Assembly (NCBI GenBank): GCA_033439295.1 | Contig: JAVTLE010000023.1 | Location: forward strand, 3,012,530 to 3,076,529 | DNA: 64,000 nucleotides | DNA from: Deuterostichococcus epilithicus | Taxonomy: Eukaryota; Chlorophyta; Trebouxiophyceae; Prasiolales; Stichococcaceae | Reading direction: 5' to 3' | Part shown: positions 1 to 11,597 of the stretch, piece after piece | Position numbering within the stretch: the stretch's first letter is position 1 | Layout: every line of letters begins with the position of its first letter | Position numbers and translations under genes: made by a program | The notes under the pieces: model-generated | Database searches by the model: none | The model's input: only the letters and a program-made list of their open reading frames with translations | What the model was told of the DNA's origin: nothing

Positions 1-1281
1 GGAAGACAACATGGGGCTGGTCAAGCTAGTGGTGGACGGCCAGACGAAGCGCAACGTGCAGCGGCTGACGCAGACGTACCTCACACTGTCGCTGCCCGAC
101 ATCGCGGCCGCCGTGGGGCTGCCCACCGCCGCCGCCGCAGAGCTCGCCATCCTGCGGTGCATCCCCACCCATTTCTGTGGAATCCTGTCCAGTTGCTTGG
201 CAAGCCCCCCTAGTTGTCTATGCATGCGACTCCGGCAGCGTACACCAGCGCAGAAGGCTGCTGCGCCTTCAGCCAGGCGCAGCGCAGCCCTTGAGTCCCT
301 GCCTTGTGGCGGCTGCTCAGCAAGCGCCTCCTCGATCGTGCCATGGCATGTGGACTCTGGACGGCGCTGGGTGATTGTGACACATTGTTGACACCGTGGC
401 CGCAGGATGATAGATGCGGGGGAGGTGTTTGCGGAGATCGACCACGAGAAGGGCATGGTGTGCTTTTGCGACCACTCCTCTCAACAAGCACACCTACACG
501 GGACGCCTGCGCTCAGCTGCACCTGCATGCACCGCTCAGTGTTGAGTGGGTCCTGCGTCGGAGTGTCTCGCCTCGAAGTCTCTCGTTTCAAGGCAGCTGC
601 GCAGACTGCCTCCAAGGCCTGAACTCAATACCCTCAGCTAATTGTCTCTCGTGCAATTGGATGTCGCAGGTGCGCTTTCTGGAGGACCCGCAGCAGTACA
701 GGGGGGCCGCCACGCTGGCACGCATCGACAACCAAATCGCGCGCGCCACCGCGCTCGCCGCTCGCATTGCGGCTCTCGACCACGAGGTGGGCGCCGCGTC
801 GCCAGTCTGAGTGCCGGCTCGCACCAGTGGGCAGCCTCCACTGCTGCGAACACACCTGCTCCCAGCGCCCTGGCCGTGCCATTGCTTCATGTAGAGCATT
901 GAAGGGCTGGCCGCGTCCAGGCCTCCTTCGGACACATCTCCGGAAAATCGAAACCTGTACTGCGAAGTGCACCTGAGAACACGCTGGGTGGTGTGCCCGC
1001 TCAGCGGCGCGGGTGGCGCGCCACTGCGCATGTTTACTTCTGACCCCCCTGCACCAGGCAAACAGTCGCAGCCTGAACCCTAGCGCCCTGTGGCAGTCTG
1101 GGGCATGAAACGTGCTGGTCACCTGGCGGCGCAGGTGGCGCGCGACCGGGCATACCTGAACAAGGTGCACGCGAAGGACCGCGCGCAGGCATGGCAGGAG
1201 GAGCCTGGCGACTCCTTCGGCGTCTCTGAGCCGCAGCCGCCGGCGCTGCAGTTCTCCACGCCGCCCATGTTCGCCGCCTGA
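1..1281 (+). CDS. CSN3: COP9 signalosome subunit 3 (CSN3), 3' part
   Basis: This is the C-terminal part of CSN3, a PCI-domain scaffold subunit of the COP9 signalosome, which removes NEDD8/RUB from cullins. Four exons are visible: up to 156, 406-457, 670-786 and 1135-1281, all with GT-AG borders and matching phases. The first carries the PCI winged-helix stretch (NVQRLTQTYLTLSL), the second IDAGEVFAEIDHEKGM, the third VRFLEDPQQY followed by the helix IARATALAARIAALDHE. The last begins VARDRAYLNKV, the tail typical of plant CSN3. The reading frame is open to the left edge, so the N-terminal half lies outside the window. A TGTAA at 1430, about 145 bases past the stop, fits the usual green-algal polyadenylation signal. 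The family assignment rests on remembered plant and animal sequences and is strong. Confidence 0.9.
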
Positions 1282-1776
1282 TGCCGCGCGGCTCCTGGCT
1301 CGTGTTCGCCGCCCGAGCGGGCGGTGCCCCTGGGGCCGCTGCGGCAGGCGGGCTGGCCGACGCTGCGGTTGAAGCAGGGCGTGCGCACTCGTTGCTGTGC
1401 GGGGCTGGCCCTGTGCGCGGCTCGAACCTTGTAAAGGCGTAGGGAGCAGGAGGTCTGGCGAGGTCTTTGGGTGACTGGACTGCATCAGGGCATGTGCAGG
1501 AGGAGTTTGTGGGTCTGTGGCATGTCCACTGTGGAGCCTCGGTGTCGTACAACCAAATCATTACGTTTTTGGCAGTGTCAAGCATGCTGAAGGGCATCGC
1601 CCAATGAATGTGTCTTTGCTACGACAATAGCGCCTTGCTGTTGATCTGAGACGCTCCTCGATCACCTTGTTAGCATGTGCGAGGCGGCAAACCAACGTTC
1701 GCATGTCATCTCCAGCTTCGCCCGTGTTGCTGACGGGCATGTGCAGCCAGGGAGCTATACCAACAAATGGTTCCTG
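1282..1776. other. Convergent intergenic spacer, CSN3 / GT90
   Basis: This spacer lies between the stop codons of two convergent genes and should hold both 3' UTRs. TGTAA at 1430 could serve CSN3. I see no further coding signal; the open frames here lack family similarity or sensible splice sites. Confidence 0.5.
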
Positions 1777-4700
1777 TCAGAGCTGGTCTTCGAGGGACGT
1801 CGTGTTGCCGAACAGCGAGGCGTACTCGAGCAGCAGCCTGTAGATGTAGCACTGCACACACCACACCCAGCAGTATGGGTCAGGGGAGCTCTTTCATTGT
1901 TGCACCCCATGCATACATTCCTGCAGTCTAAATGCCCGCTGGCAGGCGCGCTGATTGGCTCCATAAGGTGATCAGATCATGCAAGCCACCAGTCAAAGCA
2001 CAGAACCCACAAAGACACAACAAACGGCGCCAGCACACCTGCATGTCCTGGTAGCGCAGCCGCCGGTGCGCGACGCGGCGAGCGGCGTCGCCCATGGCCT
2101 GCGCCTCCGCATCGTGCGCCTTCGCCCAGTCCAGCCGCGCCCGCAGATCGCTGAAGTCCAGCCGCACCTGAGGGTGACAACACGACATCCGACTCGCATA
2201 AGGGGTGAGCAACAAGGAGTCGCCCTGTGCGCACATGTCCTATGAGACGTTGCACCTTCCCTGCAGAGCTCGAAGTGGTCGTTCCTGTGGAACACCTTGC
2301 CCGCATGTCCCAAGCCGCCTTCCTGCCCCGTGTCACACGCTCTTGGGCAGCAGGTTGCCAAAGCAAGTTCGGCAAAGCACGTGCGCACCGGGAGGTAGTG
2401 CTTCAGGGGCCAGATGCGCTCGTCGAACCACTCGGCGAAGAGGCCCGCTCGGAACAGCAGGCTGCCGGACGACAGGAACGTCGGCAGCCGGCTGCTGAAG
2501 CTGTTGCCGTCCAGGATCATCAGGAACCTGTGTTCCATGGGTCAGGCAGGGCTCAGGTTCCGCGAGCCGTCACCTGCGCTGCCGGGTGCGAGCCGCAGGG
2601 GCAGGCGTGGCACGGCAGCCGCGGGGCACCGCCGTCGGCCTCCGGCCAGGACGGCCCCGCGAGCCACACGCTTCTGGGCGAGCGGGACCCAGCACACAGA
2701 CACTGGCGCACCAGCTCTCAGGGGCATAGGATGCAGGGATGAGGCGGGGCCCTCCCCACAGGGCGGCAGCCAAACCGGTGCCACGATTCGCAGGCGGAGG
2801 GAGTCACACTTGTGCTTCCAGACTTCCTTGTGGCCGACGCGCGATGCCTCGCCGAAGCGCGCCCGCTGCGCCTCGCAGCACGCGTCGGCGCACTGAATGT
2901 ACGCGATCAGGCCCAGGTCCATGTCCGTGTGGTTCCTGCGCCGGGGCAGCCGTGCCAGGCACGCTTCTCTGCTCTGTTGGGGCTTGCAGCGCAGGCGGTA
3001 TCTCATCGAGTGCGGCGGTAACGATAGCAGCGCACAATGCAGTTGCCTATCTCATCGAGTCCGGCAGTAACAAGAGCAGCGCGCTCTGCACTTGCCTGAG
3101 GTGGCAGCAGGCAGGCTTCAGAGGTGGCAGTAGACCTCCATGAGCACTAGAAGCATCTACTGGCTGATTTGCTTTCAGGGCTCGCAAGATGGCAGCTGTC
3201 GCAACACACCTGCCGTACTCCGCCAGGCGCTGCCGGTGCATGTTCCACCAGGGTGTCATGAGGTGGCAGTGGCCGCCTGTCGTGCTGCCACGGAAGAAGA
3301 GCACCTGCGACAGCCATGCAGCTGCTAAGCCATGGTCATCCATGGTCAGCTGCACCAAATCGCTTTGTCAGCCAACAACAGCCCCTAACCAACCTGCAGA
3401 CTCTGTGCTGCAGCAGCCATGCAGGGTTGTCTCCCAGGCGGAGGCCTGCATCACTGCAACTGCAGTCACAAGCCTGAAGCCAGCGTGCTCAGGAAGATGG
3501 TACCCACCGGCTTGCGTCGCTTCCAGGGTCGCAAGTGCTTCGGCTTGGCGTATTGCACATCGTAGTTGTAGTGTGATGGGATGACGATGTCCGAGTGGCA
3601 GCCTGCCGGTGCAGGCAGCGGCAGCGTCGACCCTCAATCATGCTGAAGATGCCACGACTTCAAGCCCGCCGATCTTGCAGGGCAGCCCGCACACGATGCC
3701 CATGATGCAGCCCTTCACTGCTGTCAAGACCCTCGGGACGTGTCAACCCGGGAAAGCGCCTCACCTGGGATCTTGGTTTGGGAGAAAACAGGCAGCGTCT
3801 CATTCGCATCCGTCGCCTGCGTCGCCGGGCTGATGATGAAGCTGTGCAGGTGGCGGAACTCGTGGAAGTCGGCGGAAGCATTGGCGCACGTCGAGCTGGC
3901 GTACCTTGCACCATAGACAGCACCACACAATACTGATGCAGCATGGGGTGAGCAATCTGAGAACCCGCCTCGGTACATGCCGCGCGCTGACCGTCGCAGC
4001 TGCCACTCCCACAGCAGAATGGCGTGCATTGGTAGCAAACGTCACCAAAGCAATGCGCTTCGCACTGGCGCACACGCACTGCTCAGCCAGCAGGCCGGGG
4101 GCACGAGGCGGGTGCAGGGCGCGGTGCTCGACAGGCAGTGTTGCGGGTACTGCCAGCCCCACGTGCATGCCTCTGGAACCTCCTCCGCACCTGTCATTGA
4201 CGGAGCCGGGGCCGAGGAGCACCCGCGGCTCGTCCAGCAGGTTGACCACAAAGCGCATGTCTGGTAGCCGGCCGGCAATGCTGGCCATCATGTCCTTGTA
4301 ATCGTCCGCGGCATGCGCCGCAATAGCCTTGTAGTGGTGCTTCTCGGTGACGGTGCCTTGCGCCACCGTGAAGGTGGCGGTGTGCCGCAGCTGCGGGTAC
4401 GGACGGCAGCAGGTGTACAGGGCTGGAAATGAACTGACAATTTTTGGCCAAACTTTACATATCAGTAGACCTGGAGCAACTCTGAGGAGGCAGGCCGCAC
4501 ACCACCCCATGCCGAAGCAACATTGGAGGGTTCTGAAGCGACTGGGGACGCCAGCCAGAACCCGAGGCTCAGCTTCCATCCTGTGGTGTAGACCTGGCAC
4601 GGTGCATGGCAGCGGAATTGAGCGGCAACCCAGACAAGCAGTCCCAGCATGGCCTCACGTGTGTCGCCTTGTTGAGGTTCGTCAGCAACCCGCCGACGCC

Positions 4701-5458
4701 TTGCTCCCTCACCAGACGACGAAAGGGTTCCAGGTCGCGCTCGATGTGGTCATACTGCCTGCAGTTGTGACACTGAACGTGCATCCCTGACTGAGTGCAA
4801 GCACGCGGCACAATCACCAGCTGCAATGCATTGTCAGCGTAGCCCGTAGGAAGGTCAGTGGCAGGGCTATCTGTGGACTCTCCTGACAACAACAACACTC
4901 ACCTGAGCTCGCACCGCCGACGCTGAGCATACTTCAGCCAGCGTGCGAAGCCGACAGGCGCGGGCCTGGGGTATATGTAGTGTGACTCCACAGCCTCTGC
5001 AGAATGCAAACCAACACCTCAAAACCGGTTGGGAAGATGTTTTAAACACGTACTCCTCATCAATCGAGGGAATTTCATGCGCATTTGTGCGACAGAAAGC
5101 ATGCACAGTCCATAGTGTGAGAGCGAAGCCGAGACGTGCAGCCAGCTTACTTGGAGAGTCCACCGGCAGGAAGTCTGGCGTCACCCTGCGCACGCATTAC
5201 GTTCACTCTTGTAGGCGGGGTGGCAGGCGTCTGTAAGGTTGCGTGGGACATGTCAAGTAGCTGGAACTATGCCCCGCAAAGCGCGTGCCTGAGGACCCGT
5301 GGCGTCGACAGCCCGAGCGCGTGCAGGATTGCCGGGCTCTGGTACAGCGCCAGGCTCGCAAGCACCAAGCCAGAAATCGCTGCCGTGATGGCGCATGCCG
5401 GCGCGCTCAGATGCCGTGGCAGCTGCTGCCGCATGCTCGGACACGCAAACCGTAGCAC
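1777..5458 (-). CDS. GT90 / CAP10-domain glycosyltransferase
   Basis: This is a glycosyltransferase of the CAP10 (GT90) family, whose members include rumi-type protein O-glucosyl/xylosyltransferases of the secretory pathway. Exons read on the minus strand: leader near 5458-5290, a short one near 5180-5145, then 4996-4903, 4758-4659, 4390-4191, 3904-3765, 3602-3508, 3304-3210, 2935-2810, 2527-2389, 2167-2039 and 1851-1777. The later ones have matching phases. In order they give YDHIERDLEPFRRLV, LPDMRFVVNLLDEPRV, FSQTKIPGCHSDIVIPSHY, VLFFRGSTTGG, the core DGNSFSSRLPTFLSSGS then AEWFDERIWPLKHYLP, VRLDFSDLRARLDWA and the end CYIYRLLLEYASLFG. The start is placed at 5458 because a hydrophobic segment (AITAAISGLVLASLAL) follows, a likely type II signal anchor. 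The first two exon borders are uncertain. Acceptor sugar and protein are unknown. Confidence 0.85.
3001..3098. repeat. Tandem duplication, 49-bp unit, in GT90 intron
   Basis: Two adjacent units begin with TCTCATCGAG at 3001 and 3050. They differ at scattered positions, so the duplication is not very recent. It lies in the intron between the exons ending at 3210 and beginning at 2935. Confidence 0.85.
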
Positions 5459-5845
5459 GTCATGTCATGCAGGATCCTCTGCGCTGATCCCTGTCTGCGG
5501 CATGACGGTGTGACGCAAATTGCGATGACTCAAACGCAGGTGCTGCAATGGTGAGACGCAATCAAGGCCTCGATCATCACCCAGCGACGAGCATCACTTC
5601 CGCTCAAAAGACTGGAGCTGTGCAAAGTCTTTCCTGAAAGCCACGAATGCCGATGTTGAATTCTGGTTGTCCAAAGGCGGTTGAAAATACATGCGATCTG
5701 GGCAATTGACGCAACTGTGCGAAAACGGCGTTCCACAGCCTCAGGAACCTTGTTTGCAGGTTTGCAGATGCCACACTGGGAATGCCACCGTGAGGCTGAC
5801 GATGCATGCTTTGGAATTCCGGTTGCATGAAATCGGAATTTTTCT
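5459..5845. other. Upstream region of the GT90 gene, nothing recognised
   Basis: About 390 bases lie between the proposed GT90 start and the duplicated leader block. AT content is a little higher than in surrounding exons. It may hold the GT90 promoter and 5' UTR. I see no TATA box in a convincing place and no coding similarity. Confidence 0.4.
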
Positions 5846-6088
5846 TCAGTTTCACAGCGACGCGGCTGCATAATCCGTTTCGTGCCTTTCATCGAGTCCG
5901 CATCCTGTCCGCATCCTTCGTTCGCACCTTGATACGTAATGTGCTGATGCTCAGGAGTGCACACCTGCATCCATCTCAGCCCACCACGTACTAATTTCTC
6001 GCAGCCGAAACAGCATCAGCAATTTCAGGCTGCGATTGCATTCTCTTTTGGTAAGGTGTAGAGTAGCACGCGCGCGGGACGGAGGACC
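5846..6088 (+). pseudogene. Decayed copy of the NUMOD3 gene promoter and leader exon
   Basis: This block aligns along its whole length with 11598-11840, the region around the start of the NUMOD3 gene. Shared landmarks in the same order are CGCGGCTGCA, a GTCCG run, CTGATGCTCA, TCTCAGC...CCCACCA, TACTAATTTCTCGCAG, a TTCAGGCTGCG and GTAGCACGCGCGC followed by GGACGGAGGA. By eye identity is about 70 percent. In the NUMOD3 gene the ATG in CTGATGCTCA opens a leader of about 45 residues. Here the same ATG (near 5945) runs into an in-frame TAA within TACTAATTT after about 16 codons, so the leader is no longer encoded. The copy may still work as promoter or 5' UTR for a downstream gene. Confidence 0.7.
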
Positions 6089-6113
6089 ACTGCAGAATGA
6101 CATGTAATAAGCC

Positions 6114-6922
6114 ATGCAGCAAGAACTCCCTTCGCTGGCGGCAAGCGTCGTGACAAACGAGGCTGCTACATTGCACACGGGGCTGCCCCTGAGGCCTCGG
6201 AGAAGACCGCCAAGATGCTGGCGGAGTTCTAGACCCTACACGGCGGCAACAAAGCGGCGCTGTTCGCCGGCGGCGCAGTCGCGGAGGCGCTCCTCAACCC
6301 CAAGCGCAAGCCGGCGCCCCGGCAGCAGGCGCGCCTGGCCTCATCTCGATGCATCTGCCTCGATCAGGCCGCTCGCTGATGGGCTGTGGCTGTGCCGTTA
6401 CCTGGTGCCGAGCTATACAGCGCAGGAGCGACGCTGCTGAAGCTGTCACGGCATGCGCCGCCCCACATCGCAAGATCCCGAGGTGCATGCCTTTGTCATC
6501 CGACACCGAACAAATGCTGCAGTACGGTCAGGCCGCGCCGGCGCAGCCGCTGTAGTCAGCCCGACCTGCGCCGGCGCCCCCTGCCGGCTATGACGGCGCC
6601 TGGGCCCGTCGGTTACAATGGCGTAGGCCCTGCACAGTGTTTTGCTGCCGCCGCCGCCGGCTCTGCTGCATCCGGCAGCGCGCCCGCTCCCGACGTGCAG
6701 CTGCCTCAGGGCCTCGACTTCGCAGCGATCTCCGCCATCCTGCAGAACGTGCAGCAGGCGCCAAGCCCGGCGCTGCCGGCGGCAGCGCGCCGGGCACCGC
6801 CGCCCGCGGCTGCGAATCATCCACTGGCGTTACCAGCTGCGGCCGCAGCCTACGTTGGGCCGCAGGAGGGACAGGACCTGCAAGCCCAGCCGGCAAGGCT
6901 GCTGCCTGACAACAGTGGATGA
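6114..6922 (+). CDS. Unrecognised Ala/Pro-rich reading frame(s)
   Basis: I do not recognise this. Two stretches look coding. From about 6183 one frame reads EASEKTAKMLAEF, meets TAG at 6231-6233, and continues in the same frame as NKAALFAGGAVAEALLNPKRK. From about 6590 a second frame gives an Ala/Pro-rich chain with PQGLDFAAISAILQNVQQ and ends in TGA at 6920-6922. An intron or decay would be needed to join them, and I could not find a convincing splice pair. The region sits directly downstream of the decayed NUMOD3 leader copy but shows no similarity to the NUMOD3 coding exons. It could be a lineage-specific gene, a pseudogene or the 3' part of a degraded gene. Confidence 0.3.
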
Positions 6923-8091
6923 GTCTGGGCAAGGGTGGGACAGCCGGGCGGTTCTTGACCTCAAGGCTGCCCATAAAGTCGACCACTGTTTCGTGCTTGC
7001 AGCGGTTGCAGCAATGTTTCTGCCACACAAATGAGCAGCCTGCAGTCCATGCCACCGCTGCCTGGAACAAGCAGCCGCGTTGATCAGCAGAACAACCACA
7101 ACCGCTGCTACGAATACTCGTTGCTGGTTCATCTCCAACTTCCAGCGTCCCTGAGTGTCACAGGCAGGACCGGCTGCGTGCCATCTCCCAGATATTGAAT
7201 AAGGCCTAGAAAACATACGAGTTGACATGTCTGTGTCATGAAGGTTGTGCAGCGCTGCGCGGTTCATATTACTTCGCCACCCTATCACTTTGCCACCCTG
7301 ACTCTGACATGCCACTGATACAACCTAGCGTGCACGTACGCCGGGCTTGCAATGACAATCGGAGACACGTTGAAAATTCGCTGTGAAGGCATGTATGCGC
7401 CTGTTGAGACTCCCTGCCTACACAGGCAGAGCAACATTGATGCACTGGTCTTCCGTAGACACCGTAAGCTGTGGCGCACATGAGGTGCCCGACACAGCAG
7501 TCGGACCTCGCCGGCCAGGACCTAGCTGACTTTGTTTCAGGCGCCATCCTCCTGCAAGTTTGCTCCAGCTAATTGCCCTCTCTGCTCAAAGGCGGCATGG
7601 GCGGCAATACTCACTGCTTGCTGTGGCCGCACCATCGCTGCGTCTTCCGCACTGCAAGACAAACAAGACCGATTTGAACCGTCTGGACAGCCTGCTGAAC
7701 AATGTCTGTTGAACGAGCTGTAGAAAAGCACAAAACAAGACGCCTTCCCCCGTCCTCCCCCGCACGCGCGCTCTGCCATGGGCGCGCTCAGAGCGGCACG
7801 GCGGTCTGGGAGCCGCCTCAGGCAGAACATGCCTGAAGACTTGATCACCTGTCTTGGGCGCCGACGCCCGCGACAGCGGCTTGGCCTCAGCAGCGCCCAC
7901 TGCATTGCCGTCAGCTGTCCCCTTCGACACCTGCAGCACAGCAACTCGTGGTTTTGCAAAGATGACCATGCACGGCTTCGTGCTCATGTCGCCTTTAGCA
8001 TTTGCACCCCCTAATTCATGCCAAGCAATGCTCAGTGCCATGCAATCCAAATCCTCAGGCAGCGCCAAAACATGCAAATTCAGGTGGCTGG
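6923..8091. other. Long spacer without recognised gene
   Basis: Nearly 1.2 kb between the unassigned frame above and the minus-strand gene ending at 8092. Short open frames occur on both strands but none shows family motifs or consistent splice structure. Part of it should be the 3' UTR of the minus-strand gene. A direct repeat near 7266-7300 (ACTTCGCCACCCTATC then ACTTTGCCACCCTGAC) is visible but short. Confidence 0.4.
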
Positions 8092-9717
8092 CTAGCGTAC
8101 CATCGCTCTCAGCACTTCGAGCTCTTTCTGCATCTCGTGCATTCTCTTCTTCATCGTAGAATAAGCGAGCGCATCTGTGAACCTGCACGAAGGCCACACA
8201 AGGCACGTCAGCATCTGGGCGTGCGCCTGCGGGGATGCGAATGTAAGTCTGTCACCGTGTGCCATTATTGCTCGTCAAAACTAAGAGCAAAGTGTAATCG
8301 CGACAGCGTCAGCAGACAGGCAGACTGGAACGTACTCCGATGCCCTGATGACGGCACGCTTCCGCAGCTCCCGCTCATCCTTCTTCCGGTAGGCCCGCAG
8401 CTGGTCCGCCGTTGTGAGCAGGCCCGCAGGCACCACATTGGTCAGCAGCACCTGCAGATTGCGACATCTTGAGCAGAGACCTACAACACAGCTCTGCACT
8501 GGAGCCGGCTCACTAGCAAGACTGCTTGCACATTCCGGTGCTGGCCGCCAGTGCCAGCAGCTGTCATGAAAATGCCAGGATCCTGCAATCGAAATTCCAG
8601 ATGCAAATCGGGGCTGCATAGCAAGGCAATGTCCACACGTTGCAATTTGGAAGACAGACTGCGGGATAGGGCACCTGCAGAAGGTGCTGCATGGCAGCTT
8701 GGGTGCCTGCCAATTGGGAGGGTGTGACATTGAAGTCCGCGTGCGGGCCCGCCAAGAAGTGCAGGAAGCCGCTCGAGCGGTACTTGCCGCTGACAAGATG
8801 CCCGTTGCCATCATACGTTGCCTCCAACTCCAGGTGCATCAGGCAGACCTCGTCAATCAGCAACCCGTGCACCTGTTGAGCAGGCATGAAAGCGAACATG
8901 AGACAACAGCAGACATCTGAACTGCAGGGTGACAAATCGTGTGGGAGTCCAATCTTGGTCATGACACATGCTGTGCTTTATCGCATGACAGGCACTTGCC
9001 AACCACTCAGACTGCTCCCATTTTGAGCCAGAGGGGAAGGGAAGCAGCTGGCGACCAGCATCAGCGAGTCGGAGTTCGCTCACCTTCTGGGTGCCACCGC
9101 CTGGAGACGACTCGAGGCAGTTCCGCTGCGCGGCGGCCTCGAGTTCCGCGGCGAGCTGGCGAGCATGATGCTCCACTGGTCACTGGCAGTCTTGACCACC
9201 ACGAGCACAGCGGCGACCAGCCGGCCAAGCCGCAATGAACTCATCAGGGCCTGCGCATGTCAATCAGCGTAAAGCACAGACATGGCCAATCTCAGGCTGT
9301 CAGAGCTGTTGTAGGCACGCAATGTTGGTGGCAAGCCGAAAGGCACCCTGCTTACTTCGGAGGTGTTCGCCGTCTGGACTGCGCTCCGACCCGGCTTTTG
9401 CTGCCAGCTCTGGGGCCAGCCGCCGCGGCGAAGACCATATGCTTGGAAATGCCTGCTTGTCGTGTAGTTGCGATGCCTCAGCGGCGGCGGCTGCGTGGAG
9501 CTCGATTGCATCCTGCAAAGCACCGAGCTGATGGTTCGATCAACTTTGCAAGTGGGATTTCGCAACCGACGGTGGCGCCGGCAGCGGTGCTGAAGGCGGC
9601 CTCCAAGCGCGGCAGAAATTCGCCCAGGATGTCCATCAGCACGACAGCCCCGCATCGCAAGTCGCTCCTCCAGCTGGCAGACTGCAGACTCGTCTGCGCT
9701 GCCAACGTCAACCTCAT
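8092..9717 (-). CDS. Unknown protein with C-terminal coiled coil
   Basis: I do not recognise the family. Well-supported exons are 8872-8675, 8451-8336 and 8182-8092, whose phases join without a break and end in TAG at 8094-8092. They read VHGLLIDEVCLMHLELEA, then SSGFLHFLAGPHADFNVTP, then VVPAGLLTTADQLRAYRKKDE, and finish with FTDALAYSTMKKRMHEMQK and ELEVLRAMVR. The last two exons are rich in K, E, R, M and L and look like a coiled coil. An upstream exon ending at 9084 gives HARQLAAELEAAAQRN. More N-terminal segments near 9540-9300 and 9717-9550 are likely but their borders are uncertain, and the true start may lie further up. It lies in the same direction as the unknown gene at 10.2-11.2 kb and could be its continuation. 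Confidence 0.6.
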
Positions 9718-10245
9718 GGGCCTGTCAACCTATGCAAGAAGGATGGTTCAGCAGTTTCGTGCACGGTAGCTGTCCATCAGCTGGCACTGTTTCCGCGCTG
9801 TGGTCAATCAACTAATCATGCCCGGCCACGACCCCCCGTCGCAACATTGAACAGCAGTGTTGTCCCGGCAGCTATGGAGACGAGATCCAAAGCGCGAGCG
9901 GGTTGAATGCAGTCAAGCAGGATCGGTCAGACATGAACAAAATCAGCAGCTCGGAACAAAAGCAGCTCAATCAAAGCAGGGCCGGGCTGAATGAAGGTGG
10001 ACTCTGCGCAAAAGGACTGTCTCCTACAGATATCTAAACACATCGTCAGGGGTCACGTCAGGCCGAACACAGTCAGGCGGTAGGCTGTGCACCTGACGGT
10101 CCCCATGAGAACTCAACAGCAGTATAACTCATGTAAGTGCAAGACGAGCGCAGAACTGGAGGACATATTCGGCACCTTTGCTGCCGCCAACCCAAATGAT
10201 GTCACGCTTGCGGGTTCCGCTGCATCAGACTGAGCACACACAGCA
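9718..10245. other. Spacer or long intron between two unknown minus-strand genes
   Basis: About 530 bases with no recognisable coding segment. If the two flanking minus-strand genes are really one, this would be an intron; otherwise it holds the promoter of the 8.1-9.7 kb gene and the 3' UTR of the 10.2 kb gene. Confidence 0.4.
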
Positions 10246-11150
10246 TCATGCTTGCTTGATGTACGGCTGCGGAAGGAGTCCACACACATCGGCTGCGAAA
10301 TGAAGGCGCCCAAGCACGTCGGCCATGCTTGCACAGTCGCTCACCAGCAGTGGGCATGTGTCGACTGTCAGCTCAGAGCCGCAGCCCCGCGCCACCGAGA
10401 GCACCTCATGCAGCAGGAAAAGGATTCGGCAGTACAGGTCGCGGTCCAGCCCGTCTGGCTTGCAGAACGTTGCTTCGGTGTTCGTGAATGCATTTGCGAC
10501 GAGGCCTACGAAGGCTGCGAGGAGGTCTGCTGGCATCTGCACACGCAACAATGAATGACTGAATGAGCATTGACTGATAAAATACTGCGAGATATTTGAG
10601 CCCGAGCCTCAGGCAATCGAGAAGTTTGTAACAGCCAAAACCGTGGCGCACCATACCTCTGGCGTCTGCAGTGTGGCCTGGAAGAATTCCACTGATTTTG
10701 CGGAAGCGCAGTGCAGCAATCACAGTTACCAAGTTCACTCCCGATCCCCAGCACCGGCCCGAAGAGGTTGTGCCAGCGCCGCCATGTGAGTTGAAAGCTG
10801 AAGCCGGACGGATCGCTGAGATACTCGCCGAGCCGTTCCACGGCCTATCGTCCAGGAGAGAACCACAGTCAGAACTAAAGTATTGATGATGCAGCAGCAG
10901 CAGCAGCAGCAGCAGCAGTGTAGATAACCACCTGGGTGTAGCTGGCGCCCTTGGCGACGCAAATCTGGGCGGCAATGAGCCACGGGATTGCTCCCCTGTC
11001 CAGGGCCTGCGCCTCTGTCAGGCAACTCCTGTCGCTGCTGAGACTAATCTCACTGAGTGAAAGACTGGCAGCAGCACTGCTGCCATCTCTGCTGCCGCCA
11101 GCTACGCTTCGGGGCGGCTCCAGCGCCGGCTCCTGCTGCTGAACGAGATC
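10246..11150 (-). CDS. Unknown helical (ARM/HEAT-like?) protein, 3' part
   Basis: Family not recognised. Minus-strand exons: one from about 11140 to 10933 ending GAIPWLIAAQICVAKGASYTQ with donor GTGGTT; one near 10846-10720 beginning AVERLGEYLSDPSGFSF and including WRRWHNLFGPVLG; one near 10715-10660 ending VEFFQATLQTPE; and one from about 10538 that reads MPADLLAAFVGLVANAFTN and then LYCRILFLLHEVLSVARG, ending in TGA at 10248-10246. The amphipathic helix pattern suggests an alpha-solenoid, but this is inference. The first listed exon appears to begin at an acceptor, since a stop lies just upstream in frame, so the true start is not identified. It may continue into the gene at 8.1-9.7 kb if the TGA lies behind a donor site. 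Confidence 0.55.
10892..10918. repeat. (CAG)9 microsatellite in an intron
   Basis: Nine perfect CAG units, preceded by two GAT units. On the transcribed minus strand this is (CTG)9 and lies just after the donor at 10932, inside the intron between the SYTQ and AVERLGEY exons. It is therefore not translated in this model. Confidence 0.9.
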
Positions 11151-11597
11151 GTGACTGGGACCTGGTGGTCACCATGATCGCATATCACAAGCTGTCTTAG
11201 GCTTTGTCAGCACCCCAGATGCGCGCTTTCATGAAGCTACTGCCGGTTCGCCAGCGCAAAGGGACCGGTATAACCACGCGACGTGCCCTGCACAGGGTGT
11301 CGGTTTGCAGCTGCGAAAGTTTCTTAGGTTCTGCTGGTGCTCCTGCGCCGGTACGACAGTGAATTGAACGCCGCTGACGAAGTTGCAGGATAGAGTAGTC
11401 TGCAAGTGAGGCAGACTCGGTTTGTATGAAGCGATGAAGAAGGGAGGGTTGCACAGAACAGGGGACTATAGGACACGTGGACCCCAAGCCCCCAAATGCC
11501 CCAATGCTCGAAGCGTATGCAGGGTTTAATACCCCTTGGACGGCCCCGAGGGAGTGATAGGGGTAGTACAAAACCGGGTGAGAGATGCATGCAAAAA

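Noticed and set aside
10892-10918. CAG run as a polyglutamine tract
   Set aside because: The flanking gene is on the minus strand, and the run falls in an intron between exons that join in phase.
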